A DNA stretch of 64,000 bases from Bacteroidales bacterium (GTDB taxonomy: Bacteria > Bacteroidota > Bacteroidia > Bacteroidales > Rikenellaceae). The notes under the pieces are model-generated. The model saw only the letters and a list, made by a program, of their open reading frames with translations, made no database searches and was not told the DNA's origin. The number at the start of each line of letters is the position of its first letter. The stretch's first letter is position 1. The stretch spans positions 62,001 to 126,000 of the forward strand of contig CAJTFS010000004.1 of assembly GCA_910575495.1 (NCBI GenBank), given 5' to 3'. Below, piece after piece: positions 45,206-52,873 of the stretch. A program made the translations under genes and the position numbers.

Positions 45206-46033
45206 TTAGTTGTCGGCCGGGTCGGGTATCGCGTCGTCGTTGAGTTCTTCGTCGAGCGCTTCGGTGCGGACGGGCTCATCGTTGAGCGTAATGTCTATCT
45301 TGCCCGTGTCGCCCGCGCCCGTGACGTCGAACGTGTAGGTGTAGAGCGTGCCCGGGGCCGGTGCTGCGTTGGTCGTCGCGGCGAATTTCACGGTCTGGGC
45401 AGGCTGCGTGGCCGAGGGAGTCTGCTTGGTGGCTTGGCCCGTGATGACGAATTCGGCCGGCCGCACGAAGTAGTAGTTCTCGGCGGTGGTGTAGTCGAGT
45501 GCGAATTCGCTGCCCGCCGCGGTCGTGAGCGTGAAATCGGCACCGTTGCCGAAGTAGCCCTTGAAGCGGTCGGTGAACTTCACCCGTACGATGGTGTTGA
45601 GCAGCCGTGCCGTAAGCTTCACGCTGGTCGATTCCTGTCCGATGGCCACCGTCGTCTCGGCCACCGCTTCGAAATAGGGCTTGCCTGCGCCTTCCGGCGA
45701 GTTTCCCAGCCCCGGTTCATCGCCCGAGTGGAGCGTCAGACGATAGGTCGTCGCAAACAGCCAGTCTTCCCGGCTGTCGTAGTCGCCCAGCCGTTCCCAC
45801 GTGTGGGCGTAGGGGTGTGCGGGGTCGGTGCTCTCCACGGTCAGCGCCAGGTCGGCCGCTGCGGGGAGCTCGCACGGGAACGGCACCTGCTCCGCGCGGG
45901 TCAGCGCCTCGATCGTGGGCGTGCACTCGGCCGTCAGCGCCAGCGTGCCGTAGCCTTCCGCCGGTGCGGCCGGTTCGTCTTTCGCGCACCCGGCCAGCAG
46001 GGCCGCAAGCAGTATGGTTGTAAAGCGTTTCAT
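45206..46033 (-). CDS. Small DUF4493-like surface lipoprotein
   Basis: The 275-residue protein has a lipobox (ALLAGC) followed by AKDE. It is about the size of a single DUF4493 domain: GYGTLALTAECTPTIEAL, a signature-like WLFATTYRLTLHSGDE, KLTARLLNTIVRVKFTD and an acidic Asp/Asn-rich tail. The call rests on pattern and on its neighbours. It begins one base after the fimbrillin-like gene and is followed by a 72-base gap before the next lipoprotein. Confidence 0.7.
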   Translation of the reverse strand: MKRFTTILLAALLAGCAKDEPAAPAEGYGTLALTAECTPTIEALTRAEQVPFPCELPAAADLALTVESTDPAHPYAHTWERLGDYDSREDWLFATTYRLTLHSGDEPGLGNSPEGAGKPYFEAVAETTVAIGQESTSVKLTARLLNTIVRVKFTDRFKGYFGNGADFTLTTAAGSEFALDYTTAENYYFVRPAEFVITGQATKQTPSATQPAQTVKFAATTNAAPAPGTLYTYTFDVTGAGDTGKIDITLNDEPVRTEALDEELNDDAIPDPADN

Positions 46034-46034
46034 C

Positions 46035-47906
46035 TTAGTGGGCGATCGTTACACGGATGTTGTCGAGGTAAAGGAAGTAGTCTCCGAAAAATGCGTCGCC
46101 TCTTTTTCCATCATTGGATACTTGCCAAGACAGACGATGAGAAGACGTGCAGTCGGGAATCGTATAGGTTTTGGTTTGGTCGATGCTGCCATAATCGCCG
46201 GTTTTGCTCAGCGAGATTCCTCCCTCGATCTGGGATTCTATATCTTCGTTCCCTTTGAATGCGCCAGATCGCGTGGTATAGCCGTAAGTATAGAGCGGCG
46301 ACGCTCTCTTTCCTGACAGGGTCGTACCGCCTGTGTAATCGTAGGTGACGGTCACATCGACTCGTTTCCCTGATCTTATGACGCCGATGGCCGGGGAGTC
46401 GATACGTCCGTTGTAACGGCCATAAGCAATGAGAGCACCTTCGAAATGACAGCAGCAGCGTACCGCGTTTCCGCCCTCGGCTCCTGTTCGCGCGCCCGTC
46501 CAGCCGGGAAGTCCGTATTGGTCGAGTTGGATGGCATCGGGGTTCTGCGCGTGGCTTCCGCTTCCGTGGTTGTCGTTGCTATTGAAAGAGACCACATTGC
46601 TGAAATCCTCGAAGAAGAGATAGGGCGACATGACGGTGCAGCCATCGGCCGTGGCGTCGCGCACGTCGCATCGTTTGCCGTAGACACCCTCGGTGTTTTC
46701 CGAGCTGACGCTCATACGTACATAGCCGTCGACCGTAAACGGATTCGGTTGGTCTTCGAAATATTTCGTCGTGCAGGTCCCGTCCGCATCGACGGCGATC
46801 GGTTCGCTTACGTTACGCAGTTCGAGCGACGGGAATTCGTAGTTCTCCGGCATGACGATCGAGTCGATCCGGGTGACGGGTTCGCCCAAATGGGCAGGGT
46901 CAACCATCAGCCGATATTCCTGCTGAGGCCGCAGTTCGCCGATGGTCAGTTTCACCGGAGTGATGGTGCCGGCGGTGCAGTTGCGGAAAGCGGTGCCGGT
47001 GAGCGGCCACGAGAATTCGGTGCCGTCGGTGGCTGTGAAACGCACGGGAACGCCCGTCAGATCGGCCGGGGCCAGGTAGACCCAGAACGAATCGCCCTCG
47101 TCCACGGGGGTGTCGAACGCCAGCGTGATGCCCGTCGCGGCTCCGGCCCCTTCGGGCGCCGCATCCGGATTCGCCAGGTCCCATGTCATGCGGCCCGCGA
47201 CGGGAAGTCCGAATTCGATGCGGAGTTTCTCGATGGGTCCTCCCAGAAGGTTGCGTCCCTCGGGAACGGTGATCTTGAACGCGTGCACCTGGTGGCGGAA
47301 GCGCAGCGTGACGTCGTTGAGTATCTCTTCGCGCAACTCGGCGCCCGAGGTCTTGGCCAGCATGATGTCGAGATCGGGGTTCCAGCGTCCGTTCTGCACG
47401 GTCGGGATGGTGTAGGTCACTTTCGTGCCGGCGGCCGATTCGGGCACGGGGCAGGCGGCGTAGTAGTCGTAGGTGCCCGCTGCCATGGCGTTCACCTGGC
47501 CTGTGAAGAGACCCTGCGAGGGGTCTTCGCGCGGGTACCAGAGCGTGAACGGTACGTTTTCGAAAGCCGCGGCTCCGCTGCTGTAGCTCCACAGGGCGAT
47601 GCGGTCGCCCTTGGTCCAGCGCATCGTGCCGTCGTTCTCGTCGAAGGCGATACGGGTCTGCGGCGTCGCGGCCGGGGCCTCGCCGCCGACGTAGACCGTC
47701 GGGTTCTGCGTCGCCTCCGCCCGCAGGCTGCGGGCCGTCGCTGCGTCGGCCCCCCGGGTCGCGGTGGCGGCGATGCGCACCTCGATCTTGCGGGGATCTC
47801 CGGTCTGCGGGGCCTGCTCCATGAAGGCATCTTCGGAGCACGACGCTACGGCCCCGGCAAGCGCCGCGGCGGCAGAGAGGATGACCAACTTTCTGACAAT
47901 ATTCAT
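46035..47906 (-). CDS. Fimbrillin (Mfa-like) lipoprotein with C-terminal lectin-like domain
   Basis: The 623-residue protein has a lipobox (GAVASC) followed by SEDAF. Its N-terminal 330 residues match fimbrillin-family (Mfa-like) proteins: TRIAFDENDGTMRWTKGDRI, YPREDPSQGLFTGQVNA, TYDYYAACPVP, LRFRHQVHAFKITVP. The C-terminal part (PYLFFEDFSNVVSF, LPGWTGARTGAEGGNAVRCC, ALIAYGRYNGRIDSPA, YFLYLDNIRVTI) looks like a jelly-roll ligand-binding domain. I chose the start MNIVRKLVILS, since the upstream reading lacks a signal. As first gene of the operon, behind a clear promoter, it may be the base or tip of a surface structure. Confidence 0.8.
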   Translation of the reverse strand: MNIVRKLVILSAAAALAGAVASCSEDAFMEQAPQTGDPRKIEVRIAATATRGADAATARSLRAEATQNPTVYVGGEAPAATPQTRIAFDENDGTMRWTKGDRIALWSYSSGAAAFENVPFTLWYPREDPSQGLFTGQVNAMAAGTYDYYAACPVPESAAGTKVTYTIPTVQNGRWNPDLDIMLAKTSGAELREEILNDVTLRFRHQVHAFKITVPEGRNLLGGPIEKLRIEFGLPVAGRMTWDLANPDAAPEGAGAATGITLAFDTPVDEGDSFWVYLAPADLTGVPVRFTATDGTEFSWPLTGTAFRNCTAGTITPVKLTIGELRPQQEYRLMVDPAHLGEPVTRIDSIVMPENYEFPSLELRNVSEPIAVDADGTCTTKYFEDQPNPFTVDGYVRMSVSSENTEGVYGKRCDVRDATADGCTVMSPYLFFEDFSNVVSFNSNDNHGSGSHAQNPDAIQLDQYGLPGWTGARTGAEGGNAVRCCCHFEGALIAYGRYNGRIDSPAIGVIRSGKRVDVTVTYDYTGGTTLSGKRASPLYTYGYTTRSGAFKGNEDIESQIEGGISLSKTGDYGSIDQTKTYTIPDCTSSHRLSWQVSNDGKRGDAFFGDYFLYLDNIRVTIAH

Positions 47907-47977
47907 AAGGATGTCGTTTCTTGTTCCCGGCGCCGCGGCCGAAGCCGGACGGCGCATACCTCTTTTTCAGGATGTTG

Positions 47978-48009
47978 CAAAAATACACAACAATTTCCCG
48001 CCGGAGAAA
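47978..48009 (-). promoter_or_regulatory. Promoter of the surface-lipoprotein operon
   Basis: TATTTTTG on the minus strand (47985-47978) matches the -7 consensus. TTTC (48009-48006) lies 20 bases upstream, a near match to TTTG. The leader to the first gene would be about 65 bases. Confidence 0.65.
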
Positions 48010-48570
48010 TTTTTTCAACGAATACGGCGTTTTTCATCATGAAAACCCGCGAATTTGCGGAAAACGGGACGCGATCAGATGGAAAATCGGGCGATTTTGT
48101 AGTCCGTACGGGGCCTGCGGAACGGCGGAGCGAAGGCCCGGATTCGGGCGGGACGAGGGTAAAATCACCGGCTTGGGCTTTGCTCGGGTTTTGCATCCGG
48201 CCGCTTCTTGGCGGTTGTTGGGGGGGCATGCTGTCCGGCCGCTTCTTGGAGGTTGTTTTTTTGTCTTTTGCCTGCCGTCAGGCGGCCGGAGGTTGCGTGC
48301 TCCCGGCGGGGCGGCGGGGCACTCCGGTTCGTGAATCTTGGCGGCTTTCGTCTGTTTGCGGTTTTCATCGCACAGGGCGGCCGTGAATCCGGTCTGCGGA
48401 TATTCCAGACTTTTTATTGTATTTTTTATTGCATAAGTTTGGATCATGCCCAAAAAAAACTGATTCTGGAACGTGTGGTTCTTTTGCCGGTTTAGGACGC
48501 CTTGCAGGTGGAATGGCTATTTGGCTGGCCGGCCTGCGGCCGGCCGGTGACGGAACGATATTGCAATAAT
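48010..48570. other. Gene-poor region upstream of the surface-lipoprotein operon
   Basis: I see no gene in this stretch. It holds a 24-bp direct repeat (48196 and 48234), GC-rich inverted repeats, an AT-rich patch with a TAAGTTTG -7-like element (48434-48441), and a perfect hairpin ggccggcc-tgc-ggccggcc (48527-48545). The open frame that crosses it has no protein-like features. Confidence 0.6.
48196..48257. repeat. 24-bp direct repeat, two copies
   Basis: tccggccgcttcttggcggt (48196 onward, 24 bases to ttgtt) recurs at 48234 with a single C-to-A change. The copies are 38 bases apart, start to start. Confidence 0.7.
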
Positions 48571-48598
48571 TTATGGCATGATTCCGGAGCAGAAAGGA

Positions 48599-48889
48599 AA
48601 ACAGCACGCAGACGCTCGCCGAGCTGATCCGCGGGTTGCAGCACTCGGTCAATCCGTTCGTGGGCTCGTGCCGCTGCCGTCGCGGCTGATCGACGACGTG
48701 CAGGCCGATTTCCAGATGGAGGTGACCGCGGCGGATACGTCCCTCCCCCGAAATGCAGTTCGTCGTTCGACCCGACTGACAATTCGAACGTCCGCTCGGC
48801 TGTTTCGCCAAAGGCTCGGTCAACGGCAACGGCAAAATCTCCTCTTCGCGCGAGAACACCCGTTCGACCGACCATGTGTCGTCCGAATG
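48599..48889 (+). pseudogene. Decayed DUF2589-family gene
   Basis: Pieces of one protein appear in successive frames. First NSTQTLAELIRGLQHSVN (frame from 48600), which is the N-terminal signature of DUF2589 proteins. Then VPLPSRLIDDVQADFQMEVT in a second frame, matching the middle beta segment. Finally GSVNGNGKISSSRENTRSTD with a TGA shortly after, matching the Ser-rich C-terminal part. The region between pieces one and two is deleted, no start codon is in frame with piece one (TGA at 48579), and further frame changes are needed. I infer a DUF2589 gene broken by a deletion and small indels. These genes often occur in groups of two or three; no intact neighbour remains here. Confidence 0.6.
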
Positions 48890-48923
48890 AAACGGAGCGC
48901 CGGTCACCGCCGGCGCTCCGTTT
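48890..48923. terminator. Terminator hairpin between the DUF2589 remnant and the S9 peptidase
   Basis: The 14-bp perfect stem aaacggagcgccgg/ccggcgctccgttt with a six-base loop begins at the end of the remnant's last stop codon and lies 28 bases past the S9 peptidase. The A/T-rich stem ends suit both strands. A working terminator right after the last stop codon supports the idea that a real gene once ended here. Confidence 0.8.
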
Positions 48924-48950
48924 CGTTTCCGGTCCGAGGATCGGCGGAGC

Positions 48951-51140
48951 CTATCGCTGCTTGACGTATTTGTCCAGCCAGCCGAAGAATTCGCGGTTCC
49001 AGACGAGCGAATTCTGAGGCTTGAAAACCTGATGCGCCTCGTCCTCGAACTCTACGAGCCGCGCCGGAATGCCGCGCACGCGGGCCGCCGTGAAGGCTTC
49101 GAGCGACTGGGTGTAGGGGATGCGGAAGTCCTTTTCGCCCGTGATGATGAGCATTGGGGTGTCCCACTTCGCTGCGAATTTGTGGGGCGAGTTGGCGTAG
49201 GAGCGCTGCGCCACGGCGTTGTGCGCATCCCAGTAGGGGCCTCCGTAGTCGTTGTTGACGAACCACAGCTCTTCGGTCTGGCCGTACATCGAGTCGAAGT
49301 CGAAGATGCCGCAGTGGGAGACGAAGGCTTTGAAGCGTTTTTCGTGGCATCCGGCCAGGAAGTAGACCGAGTAGCCGCCGTACGAGGCGCCCACGCAGCC
49401 CATGCGGGTCCGGTCGGCCCACGGTTCGCGCGCCACGTCGTCGATGGCAGCGAGGTAGTCGCGGATGTTCTGGCCCGAGTAGTCGCCCGAAATCTGGTCG
49501 AGCCACTCCTGCCCGAACGAGGGGAGGCCGCGGCGGTTGGGCGCCACGACGATGTAGCCCTGCGCCGCCATCAGCTGGAAGTTCCAGCGGTAGCTCCAGA
49601 ACTGCGACACCACGCTCTGCGGGCCGCCCTGGCAGTAGAGCAGCACGGGGTACTTCTGCGTCGGGTCGAAGTCGGGCGGCAGGATCACCCACGTAAGCAT
49701 GCGCTTGCCGTCGGTGGTGCGCACCCAGCGTTTCTGCACCTCGCCCATCTTCACGGCGTCGTAGACGGGCTTGTTGATCTCCGAAATGCGGTTCAGCGTA
49801 CCGTCGGCGGCCACGTCGAAGAACTCGGTGGCCATCGAGATGGTGCATACTTCGGCCACGGTGCGGCCGCCGGCCATGGTGAAGGCGTTGATGTCGTGGT
49901 CGCCGCGCGTCAGCACTTCGACCTCGGACGTACCGCACGCGGCGCCCGCCTCGGGCAGCTGCACGCGGCAGATCTGATGCGTCGCTTCGATCGGCGCGAT
50001 GAAGCGGAGCGTGCGGTTGTCCTCCCACACCACGTTGGCGGCGTTGTAGTCGAACGTAGCTGTGAGGTCGTGCATTTCGGCCGTGCGGCAGTCGTAGACG
50101 AAGAGGCGTTCCTTGTCCGACTCGTTGCCCGCGCGGCGCATCGAACGGAAAGCGATGTGCAGGTCGTCGGGCGACCAGACGGGGTATTTGTCGTAGCCGG
50201 GCATCTCGTCCGGCAGTTCGCGCACCTCGCCCGCTTCGCCCGCGCATTCCGATTTGCGCCCCGTGAGCGGTTTGCAGATGTTGACGGTTTTGCCCGTGGC
50301 GAGGTCGTAGACGAAGATGTCGGAGTCGGTCGACACGGCGTAGGCCGTTCCCGTGAGCGGCTTGGAGGTGTAGGCCAGCATCGTGCCGGCGTGGTTCCAC
50401 GCTATCTCGGTCATGTCGAAGTAGGGGGCCAGCGGAGCGTCCCATGCGGCGTCGGCGCCGATGATGTCGGTGCCGCCCGTCACGAGACCGTCGCCCAGCC
50501 CGGCCACGAAGATGTGGCGGTGGTCGCCTTCGTCCCAGTAGTCCCAGTGGCGGGCCATGAGGTCGTCGTAGATGCGGGCTTTCGACCGGGGCAGGTCGGC
50601 GTGGACGTCCGCCGACCTGCGGGCCGCCACGCGGACGGTCTGCACCCACCAGATATGTTTGCCGTCGGGGCTCACGCCGAAGCCTTCGACCTCGGGGATG
50701 CCTTCGCCGTTGCCGCTGCCGGTGATCTGCTCGGGCTGCGAGCCGTCGGCTTTCATGCGCCACACCTGCATCGAACCGCTGCGGTCGGAGAGGAACCACA
50801 CGCTCGCGCCGTCGGCCGACCATTGGGGTGCGGCGTTGTTGGATGCGTAGTCGGTCAGCGCCCGGCATTCTCCCGTGGCGAGCTCCTCGACCCAGAGCGT
50901 CGTGATGCCGCGGTTCTCGGCCATGTTGTATTCAGTCACGGCATAAAGCAGCCGCGTGCCGTCGGGCGAGAGCGACGACGAGCCGGCGCGCCGCATTTTC
51001 CACATCACTTCGGGCGTGAGCCGTGCGGCGGCGATCTCCTCGGCCGTGAGGGAGTTGTCGATCTTGAGGGGTGCGGGCCGCCTGTCGCAGGCGCCGAGCC
51101 CCACAGCTGCGATAGCCATAAGAAAGATGAATTTTTTCAT
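48951..51140 (-). CDS. S9 family prolyl oligopeptidase-type peptidase, lipoprotein
   Basis: The 729-residue protein has a signal peptide with lipobox (VGLGAC) followed by DRRPA, which lacks the acidic export run, so it may face the periplasm. A seven-bladed propeller (SLSPDGTRLLYAV, PQWSADGASVWFLSDR, PVWSPDDLHIAFRS) precedes an alpha/beta hydrolase domain with nucleophile Ser in GCVGASYGGYSVYF, Asp in TGEKDFRIPY and His in EDEAHQVF. This matches dipeptidyl or acylaminoacyl peptidases of family S9. It probably helps degrade peptides from the gut environment. Intact and of normal length. Confidence 0.93.
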   Translation of the reverse strand: MKKFIFLMAIAAVGLGACDRRPAPLKIDNSLTAEEIAAARLTPEVMWKMRRAGSSSLSPDGTRLLYAVTEYNMAENRGITTLWVEELATGECRALTDYASNNAAPQWSADGASVWFLSDRSGSMQVWRMKADGSQPEQITGSGNGEGIPEVEGFGVSPDGKHIWWVQTVRVAARRSADVHADLPRSKARIYDDLMARHWDYWDEGDHRHIFVAGLGDGLVTGGTDIIGADAAWDAPLAPYFDMTEIAWNHAGTMLAYTSKPLTGTAYAVSTDSDIFVYDLATGKTVNICKPLTGRKSECAGEAGEVRELPDEMPGYDKYPVWSPDDLHIAFRSMRRAGNESDKERLFVYDCRTAEMHDLTATFDYNAANVVWEDNRTLRFIAPIEATHQICRVQLPEAGAACGTSEVEVLTRGDHDINAFTMAGGRTVAEVCTISMATEFFDVAADGTLNRISEINKPVYDAVKMGEVQKRWVRTTDGKRMLTWVILPPDFDPTQKYPVLLYCQGGPQSVVSQFWSYRWNFQLMAAQGYIVVAPNRRGLPSFGQEWLDQISGDYSGQNIRDYLAAIDDVAREPWADRTRMGCVGASYGGYSVYFLAGCHEKRFKAFVSHCGIFDFDSMYGQTEELWFVNNDYGGPYWDAHNAVAQRSYANSPHKFAAKWDTPMLIITGEKDFRIPYTQSLEAFTAARVRGIPARLVEFEDEAHQVFKPQNSLVWNREFFGWLDKYVKQR

Positions 51141-51145
51141 TTCGG

Positions 51146-51176
51146 TTGAGGTTTCCTGTTTTATTGCGTATCTTCG
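51146..51176 (+). promoter_or_regulatory. Candidate promoter of the Nudix gene
   Basis: TTG (51146-51148) and TATCTTCG (51169-51176) are 20 bases apart, one base off the -7 consensus. The gene starts about 20 bases downstream. Confidence 0.5.
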
Positions 51177-51196
51177 TCCGACAAAATTCCGGGGTC

Positions 51197-51817
51197 ATGG
51201 AACATGCCGTTCATTTTGCCGACAAGTCGGTGTTTTTCGTCAAGGAAGCTCCCTGCGGGGAGATGTTCGTCTTTGTTTCCGCCGAAACGGGGGCGATAAG
51301 TCGTGACAAGATAGTGAATTTTCTCGAAACGAACAACCGGGTGGCCGTCGTGACGCCCGATCCCGATGCGGCGTTCGCCCGCTTCGCTGCGGATTTCACG
51401 GTGGTGGAAGCGGCCGGCGGCGTGGCGGTGAACGACCGCGGCGAGCGGCTGATGATCCGCCGCAACGGCCGCTGGGACCTGCCCAAGGGACACGTCGAAG
51501 CAGGCGAGCCGACCGAAGTCTGCGCCGTGCGCGAGGTGTTGGAGGAGACGGGGGTGGAAACCGAGGTCGCGGCGCCTCTCTGTGCGACGTGGCACGCCTA
51601 CTGGTTCCCGAAGACGGTGCGCTGGGAGCTGAAACGGACGCACTGGTTCCTGCTGCGGGCCGCGGGGAGCGCTTCGCCGACTCCGCAGACCGAGGAGGGC
51701 ATCGAGCAGGTCGTGTGGTGCCTGCCCGAAGCGTTCGCGGCCCATGCCGCCGGGTCCTTTCCTACGATCCGCCGGGTTGCGGAGGCGCTGTCTGAATTTA
51801 TAATTCAGAATTCTTAA
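51197..51817 (+). CDS. Nudix hydrolase
   Basis: The 206-residue protein contains a complete Nudix box, GHVEAGEPTEVCAVREVLEE followed by TGVE, preceded by GRWDLPKGH. Nudix enzymes hydrolyse nucleoside diphosphates linked to another moiety; the substrate is not evident. The first 70 residues form an extra N-terminal domain (MEHAVHFADKSVFFVKEAP). The C-terminal residues SEFIIQNS and the stop are encoded by the arm of an AT-rich repeat, so the tail is probably not conserved. I use the ATG just after a candidate promoter. Confidence 0.88.
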   Translation: MEHAVHFADKSVFFVKEAPCGEMFVFVSAETGAISRDKIVNFLETNNRVAVVTPDPDAAFARFAADFTVVEAAGGVAVNDRGERLMIRRNGRWDLPKGHVEAGEPTEVCAVREVLEETGVETEVAAPLCATWHAYWFPKTVRWELKRTHWFLLRAAGSASPTPQTEEGIEQVVWCLPEAFAAHAAGSFPTIRRVAEALSEFIIQNS

Positions 51818-51951
51818 TTCACAATTTCTGTTGCGGTTGCTTTCGATGCGGTCCGTTGCCGGAAACTGATCTCCGGATTTTGCCGGGTATCGTTCGGGTG
51901 ATCCCGATAATTATGAATTGTGAATTTTTAATCGTGAATTTCTAAAAATTC
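51794..51951. repeat. AT-rich inverted-arm element between the Nudix and SRPBCC genes
   Basis: The left arm (ataattcagaattcttaatt and on) and right arm (attatgaattgtgaattttt and on) are of opposite polarity around about 80 GC-richer bases. The left arm supplies the Nudix stop codon. The right arm supplies the stop codon of the convergent SRPBCC gene. Confidence 0.7.
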
Positions 51952-52352
51952 CCGTTCATCGCTTTGGCTATGCCCTCGGCGATCTGGTCGACGGCGTCCT
52001 GGAGCTTGCTTCCGATCATCATCTTCATCATCATGTTCAGCTCGGCGTGCAGCACGAGCCGCAGGCGCGTGTCGGAGTCGGAGACCTTGTGCAGCTGGAT
52101 CCAGAAAGCGAAGTCGACGGGCACGCCGCCCTCGTCGCCCACGATCTTGACGTGTTTGGGCTCGACGCGCTCCTCCATGCGGAGCTTGACGGTGAATCCC
52201 TTGGCTTTGAACGAACAATGCTCTTCGTCGGCCTGCCACTCCTCGACACGGTCGGCCACGGCGGGCGTGAGGTTGTCGAACCGGCTGACGGCCGCGTAGA
52301 TCGCTTCGGCGGGGCGCAGAATCTGCTGCTGTTTGGAGATGTATTCCTGCAT
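51942..52352 (-). CDS. SRPBCC family protein (polyketide cyclase-like fold)
   Basis: The 136-residue protein has the START/SRPBCC pattern: an N-terminal strand and helix (ILRPAEAIYAAVSRFDNLTP), central strands (CSFKAKGFTVKLRMEERVEP, DFAFWIQLHKVSDSDTRLRL) and a long C-terminal helix (MIGSKLQDAVDQIAEGIAKA). It should bind a hydrophobic ligand, but none can be named. It starts about 100 bases downstream of tsaE on the same strand. Its stop codon falls within a repeat arm. Confidence 0.75.
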   Translation of the reverse strand: MQEYISKQQQILRPAEAIYAAVSRFDNLTPAVADRVEEWQADEEHCSFKAKGFTVKLRMEERVEPKHVKIVGDEGGVPVDFAFWIQLHKVSDSDTRLRLVLHAELNMMMKMMIGSKLQDAVDQIAEGIAKAMNGNF

Positions 52353-52456
52353 GGGTCGGTATGATTCAGATTTTATGTTTCGGGTTTGTGTGCGGTCCGG
52401 GCGCACCGGAGAGGTTCCGGGGGTGCGGAGGTGCCGGCGAAGCGTCGGGGCGGCGG

Positions 52457-52873
52457 TCATTCGATCTCGAAGGTGCGCGCCGTGGGGCTGTCGGTCGTGA
52501 TGCGAACGCGGATCGTGTTGTCGGGCAGCAGCCCTTCGATCTTCTCGGGCCACTCGATCAGGCAGATGTCGCCCGAGTAGAAATACTCCTCGTAGCCCAG
52601 GTCGAAGGCCTCGCGCGGGTCGTCGATGCGGTAGAAGTCGAAGTGGCAGATGCGGCGGCCTCCGGCGCCGCGGTATTGGTTGACGATGGCGAACGTGGGG
52701 CTCGTGACGGTGTCGTCGGCGCCCAGCAGCGCTGCGATTTCACGGACCAGCGTGGTTTTGCCGGCGCCCATGCCGCCGTGGAGCGCCACGACGGTGCGGC
52801 GGCCCAGCAGGCCGACGACGGCTTCGGCGACCCGGGGCAGCTCTTCCTGCGAGGTTATGTGGATGGTTTTCAT
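52457..52873 (-). CDS. tsaE: tRNA threonylcarbamoyladenosine biosynthesis ATPase
   Basis: This 138-residue P-loop ATPase is needed, with TsaB and TsaD, for the t6A modification of tRNAs reading ANN codons. Visible are the Walker A motif LHGGMGAGKTTLVREIAALL, TVTSPTFAIVNQY, HFDFYRIDDPREAFDLGYEE and LIEWPEKIEGLLP, all in family order. Its ATG overlaps the stop of porX by four bases (ATGA), so the two are translationally coupled. tsaB and tsaD are not in the window. Confidence 0.96.
   Translation of the reverse strand: MKTIHITSQEELPRVAEAVVGLLGRRTVVALHGGMGAGKTTLVREIAALLGADDTVTSPTFAIVNQYRGAGGRRICHFDFYRIDDPREAFDLGYEEYFYSGDICLIEWPEKIEGLLPDNTIRVRITTDSPTARTFEIE

Noticed and set aside
48578..48964. 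Single 128-codon frame across the DUF2589 remnant
   Set aside because: Only its middle part matches the family. It lacks the N-terminal signature in frame, runs past the terminator hairpin and into the S9 peptidase end.
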